Below are positions 1 through 6,784 of a stretch of DNA of 21,072 nucleotides, piece by piece. Each line of letters starts with the position of its first letter. The first letter of the stretch is position 1. The stretch is from NCBI GenBank assembly GCA_002389385.1, contig DGOK01000013.1, forward strand, positions 1 to 21,072, given 5' to 3'. The notes below the pieces were generated by a model, which saw only the letters and a program-made list of their open reading frames with translations, made no database searches and had not been told where the DNA came from. The translations under genes were made by a program, and so were the position numbers. Origin of the DNA: Rhodospirillaceae bacterium UBA4468. Lineage in GTDB: Bacteria; Pseudomonadota; Alphaproteobacteria; Rhodospirillales; Casp-alpha2.

Positions 1-53
1 ATAGCGAAATAGTTTTAATTTTTCATATCTAAAAACTAGGCTGGGGATATATT

Positions 54-845
54 TTGGTCAGAGTGGAGTTTAATCTGACAATACCATTTAGTGAGTTGGT
101 TGAGGCTGCGGACCTTGATCTGAGATGGATATCCGATGAAGGGGGCATCAAGAAAATCGGGCATGATGGTAGCGCTTTTGCTTTTGACTGCGAAGGGCCG
201 CGCCATGATGCCTTAATCCACCCGTTTAAAATCGCATCCAGACCTGCCACCAACCGCGATTGGATGGCATTCATGAATGACGGTGAGTATGACAATTCTT
301 TGTTGTGGCTTTCAGATGGCTAGGCAACTGCACAAGCTGAGCAATGGAAAGCGCCATTGTATTGGGAACGGCGCGATGGGGCATGGTGGACCATGATGTT
401 GCGGGGCTTCCAGCCGGTGAACGAAGATGCGCCCGTCAGTCATATCAGTTACTTTGAGGCTGATGCCTTCGCGCGTTGGTCGGGCCATCGCCTGCCGACA
501 GAATTTGAGTGGGAGACAGTCGCTGCAAAATCATTAATGGACGGAAATTTCGCCAACAGCCGCGTTTTACGCCTTATTCTAGCAAAGGTTTTAACGGGCG
601 ACGTGGCGCAACTGTTCGGCGATATCTGGGAATGGACTTGTAGTCCTTATGCAGCGTATCTGGGCTTTAAACCAAACCCGGGTGTCACCAGCGAATACAA
701 TGGAAAGTTTATGTCCGGTCAATATATTCTCCGAGGTGGTTCTTGTGTTACGCCTGCTGGCGACATTCGTCTGACATACCGTAATTTCTTCTATCCCCAT
801 CAGCGTTGGCAGTTTTCGGGCATTCGACTGGGAAGCGATGCGTGA
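54..845 (+). pseudogene. egtB: Remnant of ergothioneine synthase EgtB (C-terminal FGE-sulfatase domain)
   Basis: The reading frame matches the C-terminal formylglycine-generating-enzyme-like domain of EgtB, the iron enzyme that joins a sulfur donor to trimethylhistidine in ergothioneine synthesis. Recognisable blocks are IGHDG..FAFD..GPRH, WLSDG, VSHISYFEADAFARW, LPTEFEWE, LFGDIWEWT, YNGKFMSGQY, LRGGSC and YRNFF. The frame is broken by TAG at 321-323, exactly where EgtB has Trp in the WLSDGWA block (TGG to TAG); the same frame resumes without a shift. Upstream the frame is closed by TAA at 30-32, so the N-terminal DinB-like domain that carries the Fe-binding histidines (known for the family, normally about 430 residues in total) is absent. 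No egtD methyltransferase follows. The copy is therefore very probably non-functional. The left start at 54 is only the first TTG in the open frame. Confidence 0.85.
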
Positions 846-927
846 GTGAAGACGCTCAATACATCTAGAAGATTGCGGGATCCATACCCTCTAAAAATAA
901 CCTACTAATAAACAAAAAGTAATGAAT

Positions 928-955
928 AATGGCTGATACGACGCCGCCATTTTTT
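928..955 (+). terminator. Possible rho-independent terminator after the egtB remnant
   Basis: AATGGC (928-933) pairs with GCCATT (946-951) across a 12-base loop, and a run of T follows (950-955). It lies 80 bases after the end of the egtB remnant on the same strand. The stem is only six pairs, so this is tentative. Confidence 0.35.
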
Positions 956-972
956 AAGTGCAAGAGGGGATG

Positions 973-997
973 AAAAATCTAGTCTATTGAATAGATT
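973..997 (-). terminator. Possible terminator of the tRNA-Gly gene
   Basis: Read on the minus strand, AATCTA and TAGATT (997-992 and 981-976) form an inverted repeat immediately after the tRNA 3' end, followed by five T (977-973). An alternative inner pairing TCTATT/AATAGA also exists. The stem is short and AT-rich. Confidence 0.35.
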
Positions 998-1070
998 GGA
1001 GCGGGTGAAGGGAATCGAACCCTCGTCTAAAGCTTGGGAAGCTTTCGTTCTACCATTGAACCACACCCGC
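997..1070 (-). tRNA. tRNA-Gly (anticodon CCC)
   Basis: The minus strand folds as a complete tRNA. The acceptor arms GCGGGTG/CACCCGC pair over seven bases, and the D stem is GTTC/GAAC. The anticodon stem AAAGC/GCTTT encloses the loop TTCCCAA, so the anticodon is CCC, which reads the GGG glycine codon. The T arm is GAGGG-TTCGATT-CCCTT. The discriminator base is T and CCA is encoded (999-997). With CCA the gene is 74 bases, the usual size for bacterial tRNA-Gly. Confidence 0.96.
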
Positions 1071-1093
1071 AGACTGATCATCGTGATCGCATA

Positions 1094-1123
1094 ATTAGCA
1101 CTCAACTTGTAACGGAGTCTCAA
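1094..1123 (-). promoter_or_regulatory. Candidate promoter of tRNA-Gly
   Basis: On the minus strand TTGAGA (1123-1118) and GCTAAT (1099-1094) are separated by 18 bases and end 23 bases before the tRNA 5' end. The match to sigma-70 consensus is partial. Confidence 0.3.
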
Positions 1124-1208
1124 GGCGTTGGAAAGCGCATCACCGGCATTGTGTTGCAGCGATTTCCTGAAGTGTGGCATTGTTTTGATCTAATTTAAGG
1201 AGATCAGC

Positions 1209-2528
1209 ATGTCCCTCGTCAAACGGAACTGGGTACCAGAACATTGTGAAAATCTTGTACAGAGCATCGCTGCTCGCACGTCCATGCAGTCGTCGTCAGA
1301 CATTGCCGCGCAGATTGATGTATTGGCTGCGCGCAACCGGGAAATTCACGAGGTCGAGTGCTTTAATCTGAACCCGGCAACGAACGTCATGAATCCAAAG
1401 GCCGAAGCGTTGATGGCATCTGGTATCGGGTCGCGTCCGTCATTGGGCTATCCCGGTGATAAATATGAGATGGGACTGGAAGCGATTGAAGAAATCGAAG
1501 TGATTGCAGCAGAACTTTGTGCAGAAGTCTTCGATGCACAATTTGCTGAAATCCGCGTGCCATCAGGGGCGATTGCCAATCTCTATGGTTTTATGGCGAC
1601 GTGTAAGCCGGGCGATACGATCATCGCGCCACCTGCGTCTATTGGCGGGCATGTGACCCACCACGCATCTGGATGCGCAGGGCTTTATGGGGTGAAGACG
1701 ATCCTGGCGCCAGTAAATATTGACGGCTATACAATTGATGTCGACGCCTTGCGTGATTTGGCAAAGAAAGAGCGACCAAAGCTCATCACCGTCGGCAGTA
1801 GCTTAAACTTGTTCGAACACCCGGTCCGGGAAGTCCGTGATATCGCTGATGAGGTTGGGGCGAAAGTCATGTTCGATGCCGCCCATCAGTGTGGTATCAT
1901 CGCTGGGCGTGCCTGGAAGAATCCGCTTCATGAGGGCGCACACTTCATGACGATGAGCACGTATAAAAGTTTGGGTGGGCCCGCTGGTGGGATCATTGTC
2001 TCGAACGATGCCGAGATTGTTGAGCGCCTTGATGCCATCGCTTTTCCTGGCATGACGGCGAACTTTGATGCTGCGAAGTCGGCAGCGCTTGCGATCACAA
2101 TGCTGGATTGGCGGGATTACGGTAAGGCATACGGGGCCGAAATGATTGCTTTGTCACAAGCATTCGCCAAGGCCCTGGATGCAGAAGGACTGCCGGTCTT
2201 TGCAAAGGCGCAGGGATACACAAAGTCGCATCAGTTCGCCATTGAAGCTGCACGCTTTGGTGGCGGTCAAACGGCGTCCAAGCAACTCAGAGAAGCTGGC
2301 TTCCTTGCCTGTGGGATCGGATTGCCAATTGGTCCGGTCGAAGGCGATATGAACGGATTGCGGATTGGCACACCTGAACTTGTGCGATGGGGTGTTACGG
2401 TGGACAGAATAGAAGAGATCGCATCGTTAATTGCGCGGGCATTGGTCTCCAATGGCCCCGCTGAACTCTCCAACGAAACAAAAGCACTGAGACGTGAGTT
2501 CAATACACTGCATTATATGCGTAATTAA
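1209..2528 (+). CDS. SHMT-like PLP-dependent enzyme, non-canonical active site
   Basis: A fold-type I PLP enzyme of the serine hydroxymethyltransferase superfamily, 439 residues, with a strong AAGGAG site (1197-1202) before the ATG. Cofactor-binding features are kept: GGHVTHH (PLP-stacking His), FDAAH (PLP-binding Asp), the Schiff-base lysine K253 in STYKSLGGPAGG, and Arg in LRIGTPE, which in SHMT binds the amino-acid carboxylate. Catalytic features of true SHMT are changed. The GYPG block reads SLGYPGDKYEMG, so the general acid/base Glu (E57 of E. coli GlyA) is Leu79 and Tyr65 is Glu87; the LIASEN block reads LNPATN. The protein probably acts on an amino acid but not by the standard tetrahydrofolate reaction. 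It may be an aldolase, an alpha-methylserine-type enzyme or a lyase; the sequence does not decide. It lies 78 bases upstream of the acyl-CoA dehydrogenase on the same strand. Confidence 0.85.
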   Translation: MSLVKRNWVPEHCENLVQSIAARTSMQSSSDIAAQIDVLAARNREIHEVECFNLNPATNVMNPKAEALMASGIGSRPSLGYPGDKYEMGLEAIEEIEVIAAELCAEVFDAQFAEIRVPSGAIANLYGFMATCKPGDTIIAPPASIGGHVTHHASGCAGLYGVKTILAPVNIDGYTIDVDALRDLAKKERPKLITVGSSLNLFEHPVREVRDIADEVGAKVMFDAAHQCGIIAGRAWKNPLHEGAHFMTMSTYKSLGGPAGGIIVSNDAEIVERLDAIAFPGMTANFDAAKSAALAITMLDWRDYGKAYGAEMIALSQAFAKALDAEGLPVFAKAQGYTKSHQFAIEAARFGGGQTASKQLREAGFLACGIGLPIGPVEGDMNGLRIGTPELVRWGVTVDRIEEIASLIARALVSNGPAELSNETKALRREFNTLHYMRN

Positions 2529-2551
2529 ATGAATTTTCCTGCTGGCATAGG

Positions 2552-2565
2552 GTGACATCAGTCAC
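2552..2565. repeat. Inverted repeat GTGAC-N4-GTCAC before the acyl-CoA dehydrogenase gene
   Basis: A perfect 5-base inverted repeat with a 4-base spacer sits in the 78-base gap between the PLP-enzyme gene and the acyl-CoA dehydrogenase gene, 41 bases before its ATG. Its form suits a dimeric regulator site, but it is short enough to be chance and has no T-run that would make it a terminator. Confidence 0.3.
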
Positions 2566-2606
2566 GAGGCTCCCTAAATTCAAGACTGAACCAGCTGGAG
2601 GATACA

Positions 2607-3764
2607 ATGGATTTTACGCTCAACGAAGATCAACAAGCCCTACAAGAAACTGTTCGGAAATTTGCCGTCAGTGAATTACCCGAAATTGCATTAGAAATAG
2701 AAAAAACAGCAGCGCCTGCCAGTCACGACCTTATAAAGCGCTACGCCGAAATGGGTTTTCTGGGTGTTAACCTGCCAAGCGAGCTTGGTGGCTTGGGATT
2801 GTCGCATTTGGATGCGGTGCTGGTCCTTGAAGAAGTTGCAAAAATCTCTCCTGCTGTTGCCTTCCCAATTTTTGAAAGCTGCTTTGGCCCAACACTGGCG
2901 ATTGCGCATTTTGCGCCTGATGAGCTCAAGCAAAGAATTGTACCCAAAGTCTGTGCCGGTGAAATGATTGTCGCCGTCTCGATGTCAGAACCGGATGCAG
3001 GAACAGCTTTGACGGATCTCACGACGAAAGTCGAAACCAATGGAGATACGGTTGTCGTTAATGGGACCAAGCGCTGGTGCTCAGGTGCCGGACATGCTGA
3101 TGCGTATGTTGTCTATTGCCGGATGTCTGATGAGCCGGGTGCAAAAGGCATCGGTGCAGTGCTGGTCGAAAAAGACCGAGCTGGGCTTAGCTTTGGTAAG
3201 CCAGAATATCACATGGGCTTCCGCGGTATTCCGAGTGCGGATATTTATCTGGATAAAGTCGAAGTGTCCGTCGAAAACATTGTCGTGCCCGCTGGTGGCT
3301 TTAGACAATTGATGGAAGCTTTCGATCTTGAGCGTTGCGGCAACACGACGATGTCGCTCGCCATTGCTCAATCAGCACTGGATTACGTGCTCGACTATGT
3401 GCAGGACCGCAAGCAATTCGGCAAAGCCGTGGTCGACTTTCAGGCTGTGCAATTACAGATTGCCGAAATGAAGATGCAGGTAGATGCGTCCCGCTTGCTT
3501 TTATATCGGGCTGTGGTCAATGCCTCGCAGGGGCTTCCGTCTGTTGCTGATAGTTCTATCGCCAAGTGCTTCGCCAACGAAATGGTCCGTGATGTAACGG
3601 GCAAGGCGCTCCAGCTTATGGGCGGTTACGGATACTCCACAGAATATCCTATCGAGCAGAAAATGCGCGATGGATGGGGCTGGGGTATCGCGGGTGGCAC
3701 CATCGATATTCAGAAAATCAATATCGCTGCAGCTATGGTTGGACGTCGTTTCCAACAACGCTAA
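2607..3764 (+). CDS. Acyl-CoA dehydrogenase family protein
   Basis: An FAD-dependent acyl-CoA dehydrogenase, 385 residues, normal length for the family, starting at ATG after GGAGG (2597-2601). Domains run N-terminal helical (MDFTLNEDQQ), middle beta (AVSMSEPDAGTAL.DL, FAD-binding block around KRWCSGAG), and C-terminal helical (RKQFGK, QLMGGYGYSTEYPIE). The position of the usual catalytic Glu (E376 of medium-chain dehydrogenase, in YEGT) is Gly363 in AGGT. A Glu stands instead at residue 242 in FDLERC, aligning with the catalytic Glu of isovaleryl-CoA and long-chain dehydrogenases. The enzyme is therefore probably active with the alternative base geometry. The substrate is unknown; a branched or bulky acyl-CoA is an inference. 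It is convergent with the dioxygenase gene, only seven bases apart. Confidence 0.93.
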   Translation: MDFTLNEDQQALQETVRKFAVSELPEIALEIEKTAAPASHDLIKRYAEMGFLGVNLPSELGGLGLSHLDAVLVLEEVAKISPAVAFPIFESCFGPTLAIAHFAPDELKQRIVPKVCAGEMIVAVSMSEPDAGTALTDLTTKVETNGDTVVVNGTKRWCSGAGHADAYVVYCRMSDEPGAKGIGAVLVEKDRAGLSFGKPEYHMGFRGIPSADIYLDKVEVSVENIVVPAGGFRQLMEAFDLERCGNTTMSLAIAQSALDYVLDYVQDRKQFGKAVVDFQAVQLQIAEMKMQVDASRLLLYRAVVNASQGLPSVADSSIAKCFANEMVRDVTGKALQLMGGYGYSTEYPIEQKMRDGWGWGIAGGTIDIQKINIAAAMVGRRFQQR

Positions 3765-3771
3765 TGCAGTT

Positions 3772-4644
3772 CTAGGACGGTCGTTCGCCGATGCAGGTGG
3801 TGCGCTCCATATAACGGGGGGCATCACCATAATCGGCGACGGCATAGTGCATCAGGCTGCGATTATCCCACATCACCACGTCATGCGCTGACCAAGTGTG
3901 GCGATAGATGTTCTCAGGCCTAATTGCGTGCGCGTATAAAGGTTCGAGAATCCAACAGCTTTCATCGGCGTCATAGCCTTCAAGGTGTGACGTAAATCCT
4001 GGATTTACATAAAGGCTTTCTGCACCGGTCTCGCTATGGGTGCGGACCAATGGATGAACAGCTTGGTTTGCGCCAGCCATATCATTTTCAACAACGATCG
4101 GTGTGGCGTATTGCGTGCGCGCGGCAACTTCGAAATCATGGACAGCATTTATGCCCCGAAGCGTTTCTTTCATGGCAGGGGATAGCTCATCGAATGCCTT
4201 CGTCATATTCGCAAAAAGGGTATCGCCACCGATATCAGGGATCTCAACAGCATGCAGAATAGAGGCTGCGGCAGGTTGCTCTCGGAAACTCACATCTGAA
4301 TGCCAGTAGGTGCCAGCACCTTTGCGACCCAAAGGCTCACCAGATTCGTCCAACTTATTGGAAACACGGTATATTTCTGGATAATCCGGATGAATATAAC
4401 GGCTAACGGTGTCTTGAAGTGGATCTTGGTCAGGGGCGCCAAACAATGGGCCCATAGCGGCACCAAATGCGATATGAGCTTCAGTGGTCATCTCGCTTTG
4501 GTCTCGAATGACCAGAAATCCTCCGTGATCAAGCCATGCGCGTTTGATCGCGCCCAGCACGTTATCACCAAGGGCGTCATTTAAGTTCAGTCCGGTAACT
4601 TCTGCCCCTAAATGCGTCGACAAGGGCTTAATCGTGAAATCCAT
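3772..4644 (-). CDS. TauD/TfdA-family Fe(II)/2-oxoglutarate dioxygenase
   Basis: A 290-residue cytoplasmic dioxygenase of the taurine/2,4-D dioxygenase family. The iron facial triad is visible: H115-x-D117 in YWHSDVSF and H266 in RSLMHYAV. The 2-oxoglutarate anchor is probably Arg281 in YMERTT, with Thr142 of GGDTLFAN also at a ligand position in the family. Members hydroxylate a substrate next to sulfonate, ether, amine or phosphonate groups using O2 and 2-oxoglutarate; the substrate here cannot be read from the sequence. The ATG follows AGAGGAAAA on the minus strand. The gene ends in TAG, convergent with the acyl-CoA dehydrogenase and divergent from the radical SAM gene. It is not named tauD because no sulfonate transport genes are adjacent. 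Confidence 0.92.
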   Translation of the reverse strand: MDFTIKPLSTHLGAEVTGLNLNDALGDNVLGAIKRAWLDHGGFLVIRDQSEMTTEAHIAFGAAMGPLFGAPDQDPLQDTVSRYIHPDYPEIYRVSNKLDESGEPLGRKGAGTYWHSDVSFREQPAAASILHAVEIPDIGGDTLFANMTKAFDELSPAMKETLRGINAVHDFEVAARTQYATPIVVENDMAGANQAVHPLVRTHSETGAESLYVNPGFTSHLEGYDADESCWILEPLYAHAIRPENIYRHTWSAHDVVMWDNRSLMHYAVADYGDAPRYMERTTCIGERPS

Positions 4645-4685
4645 TGTGTTTTCCTCTGCGTATACAAAGTGAGGTTCATATTATT

Positions 4686-4715
4686 ACCATATGAGTTTTT
4701 AATTAATCTCTTCAA
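4686..4715 (-). promoter_or_regulatory. Candidate promoter of the TauD-family gene
   Basis: Minus-strand TTGAAG (4715-4710) and TATGGT (4691-4686) with an 18-base spacer lie in a strongly AT-rich stretch about 42 bases before the dioxygenase ATG. Match to consensus is moderate. Confidence 0.3.
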
Positions 4716-4730
4716 TAGGTATCGCGCACG

Positions 4731-4748
4731 AAACCTCACGAGAGGTTT
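4731..4748. repeat. Perfect hairpin AAACCTC-ACGA-GAGGTTT in a divergent intergenic region
   Basis: A seven-base perfect inverted repeat with a four-base loop lies between the divergently transcribed dioxygenase and radical SAM genes (gap 4645-4818). A further GAGGTT copy occurs near 4671-4676, inside GTGAGGTTC. Neither strand has a U-tract after the stem, so it is more likely an operator or RNA leader hairpin than a terminator. Function is unproven. Confidence 0.4.
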
Positions 4749-4818
4749 ATTTGAGTTGAGAATAAACAAGCGCTAAGTCATCCTCCCATTGATGTGTAAT
4801 ATGGAGTTCTCGAATTAG

Positions 4819-5766
4819 ATGTCCGTAACAAGCCGTGCCCTAGACCCGCGTAAATTCCGTGATCCGCATGTGACAGCGGACGGTCAACAACGCGCTGTTG
4901 TTGCGCTGACGCATTTAACGACGCTTTGGTTCAATACCGGGAGCCTGTGCAATATCACGTGTGTGAATTGTTATATGGAGTCCAGCCCCAAGAACGATGC
5001 CCTTGCTTATATGACATTTGCGGAAGTACAGGCGTACCTGGATGAAATTGACCGCGAAAATATGCGAGTTGAAGAAATAGCGTTCACAGGTGGTGAGCCG
5101 TTTATGAATCCGGACATCATTCAGATGCTTGAGGAAGTTCTGGCGCGCGGCTATAAGGCACTTGTTTTGAGTAACGCGATGAAGCCGATGCTCAACAAGC
5201 GAGATGAGTTGCTTGCGATTAAAGAACGTCATGCTGATGCCTTGTCTATTCGTGTCTCTGTTGATCATTTCACGCGCGAGCGGCACGAAGACATTCGCGG
5301 CAAAAACACTTGGCCACCGATGGTTGATGGTCTGCGCTGGTTAGCTGAAAACAAGTTCAAACTGGCCGTTGCCGGTCGGACCTGCTGGGACGAGAGCGAA
5401 GAGCAGGGCCGCACTGGATACGGTAAGCTGTTTGAGACCGAAAACATTCCTGTCGATCCAAATGATCCAGGGAGTCTTGTCCTGTTTCCTGAGATGGATG
5501 CAGATGTAGATGTGCCTGAAATCACCACGCATTGCTGGGATATTCTGGGTGTTGCCCCTGAAACCATGATGTGTGCATCGTCGCGGATGGTTGTGAAGCG
5601 TAAAGGCGCAGATAAGCCTGTTGTCATGCCGTGTACATTATTGCCTTACGACACCAATTTTGAATTGGGCCACGATCTCGCCCAATCAGATAAAATGGTG
5701 AAGCTCAATCATCCCCATTGTGCAAAATTTTGCGTCCTTGGCGGCGCGTCGTGTAGCCCGGATTAA
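4819..5766 (+). CDS. Radical SAM protein with Cys-rich C-terminal (SPASM-like) region
   Basis: A 315-residue radical S-adenosylmethionine enzyme. The [4Fe-4S] motif is C44-x3-C48-x2-C51 (CNITCVNCY), followed by the SAM-binding GGEP at 91-94 and a beta-barrel strand VLSNA. The C-terminal third has six further cysteines (C239, C252, C272, C301, C305, C312), as expected for auxiliary Fe-S clusters of SPASM or twitch domains. The exact domain type is an inference. A notable block is RVSVDHFTRERHEDIRG, around residues 145-161. The ATG at 4819 has only a distant GGAG (4803-4806). The next gene, a metallophosphoesterase-like protein, starts seven bases after the stop, so the two are probably one operon. 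I do not know the reaction; peptide, nucleotide or small-molecule modification are all possible. Confidence 0.9.
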   Translation: MSVTSRALDPRKFRDPHVTADGQQRAVVALTHLTTLWFNTGSLCNITCVNCYMESSPKNDALAYMTFAEVQAYLDEIDRENMRVEEIAFTGGEPFMNPDIIQMLEEVLARGYKALVLSNAMKPMLNKRDELLAIKERHADALSIRVSVDHFTRERHEDIRGKNTWPPMVDGLRWLAENKFKLAVAGRTCWDESEEQGRTGYGKLFETENIPVDPNDPGSLVLFPEMDADVDVPEITTHCWDILGVAPETMMCASSRMVVKRKGADKPVVMPCTLLPYDTNFELGHDLAQSDKMVKLNHPHCAKFCVLGGASCSPD

Positions 5767-5773
5767 TCCAGAT

Positions 5774-6652
5774 ATGACTGATAATTCCTTTTATGTGCGT
5801 GACCTGGGACCTTTGCAGGGTCCTGTCCTTATTTTTGGTGGACCATATTCAAATCTATTGGCAACGCAGGCTATGCGTGAAGCCGCCGCGTCGCTGAACA
5901 TCCCTGGTGAGAATGTTATCTGTACGGGCGATGTCGTGGCCTATGCGGGGGAGCCAGCAAAGACAACCGACGCCATCATGGGTTGGGGCATCACAACGGT
6001 GATGGGCAATTGCGAGGAAAGTTTTGGCGGCGAAGCAGATGACTGCGGGTGTGGCTTTGAAGAAGGTACAGCTTGCGATGTGATGTCGCGCCAATGGTAC
6101 GCGTATGCAAATGCCGAGCTGAACCCTGAGCAGCGTGCCTGGATGCGCGGATTGCCGTCGCAGGTAACTTTTACGCTCAACAGCCGTCGCTTTGCGGTCG
6201 TTCATGGAAGTGCTGCATCGATTAATGAATTTGTGTTTGAAGGCACGGATAATGCCATCAAGCAACGCGATCTGGATGCGCTGAATGTGGACGCTATCAT
6301 TGGCGGACATGCGGGTGTGCCGTTTACGCAAGCTTTTGGTGATCGTTTTTGGCACAATGCGGGTGTCATTGGTATGCCTGCGAACGATGGTACGCCTCGG
6401 GTTTGGTTCTCCGTGATCCGTCCAAGCGGTGATGATATTGAAATTGAAATTTACCCGCTGAATTATGATTACGCGGCGGCAGCGTCTTCGATGCGAGAGA
6501 AAAGATTGCCTGACGGTTACGCCAAATGCATGGAAGACGGACTTTGGCCGAATATGGACGTCATGCCCGAAGCTGAACGTGCGAAGGTGGGTGTTGCTAT
6601 TGCACCCAGCATATTCCAGTGGCGCGCTCAGCAGCAGGTCGCTGCGGAATAA
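5774..6652 (+). CDS. Metallophosphoesterase-like protein with altered metal site and Cys cluster
   Basis: A 292-residue protein of the YfcE/diadenosine-tetraphosphatase type calcineurin-like fold. Aligned motifs are ILFGGPYSN-like (normally SDIHGN), CTGDVVAY with Asp53, VMGNCEES (normally GNHD/E), AVVHGS with His144, GGHAG with His179 (normally GHTH), and NAGVIGMP. The motif I Asp and His, the catalytic His of GNHD (here Cys80) and the last His of GHTH are missing. Cysteines cluster at 80, 91, 93 and 101 (CGCG), a possible metal or Fe-S site. ATG at 5774 is preferred over GTG at 5720, because 5720 lies inside the upstream gene and adds 18 residues unlike the family. It may bind a different metal or act as a partner of the radical SAM protein; activity is uncertain. 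Confidence 0.85.
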   Translation: MTDNSFYVRDLGPLQGPVLIFGGPYSNLLATQAMREAAASLNIPGENVICTGDVVAYAGEPAKTTDAIMGWGITTVMGNCEESFGGEADDCGCGFEEGTACDVMSRQWYAYANAELNPEQRAWMRGLPSQVTFTLNSRRFAVVHGSAASINEFVFEGTDNAIKQRDLDALNVDAIIGGHAGVPFTQAFGDRFWHNAGVIGMPANDGTPRVWFSVIRPSGDDIEIEIYPLNYDYAAAASSMREKRLPDGYAKCMEDGLWPNMDVMPEAERAKVGVAIAPSIFQWRAQQQVAAE

Positions 6653-6774
6653 CCTCGGCTCTGATCTTAACCATTGCGGCAGTGTTTGCCCTTTAATGAT
6701 CACCGCGTTGCCATAATCCACCATCTTATTGCCTCAGATCATCTTTAGAACGGTCTCTGTCGTTCGTTGATTAT

Positions 6775-6779
6775 GGAGG
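6775..6779 (+). promoter_or_regulatory. Ribosome-binding site deciding the OmpA-lipoprotein start
   Basis: GGAGG lies five bases before TTG at 6785. It overlaps the codons of the longer frame that begins at 6767, so the TTG at 6785 is the likely start. Confidence 0.65.
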
Positions 6780-6784
6780 CTACC

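Noticed and set aside
905..1180. 91-residue minus-strand frame across the tRNA
   Set aside because: It runs through the tRNA-Gly gene and its flanks and has no ribosome-binding site or known domain.
4801..4818. Five-codon ORF (ATG 4801 to TAG) directly before the radical SAM ATG
   Set aside because: It has no convincing ribosome-binding site of its own and is short enough to be chance; the GGAG inside it may simply serve the radical SAM gene.
5720..5773. Longer start (GTG 5720) for the phosphoesterase-like gene
   Set aside because: It lies inside the radical SAM gene, has no ribosome-binding site, and adds residues encoded by an out-of-frame reading of the upstream gene.
5855..6724. 289-residue open frame on the minus strand
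   Set aside because: It is fully antisense to the phosphoesterase-like gene, has no recognisable domain, and has the basic, Arg/His-rich composition typical of a shadow frame.
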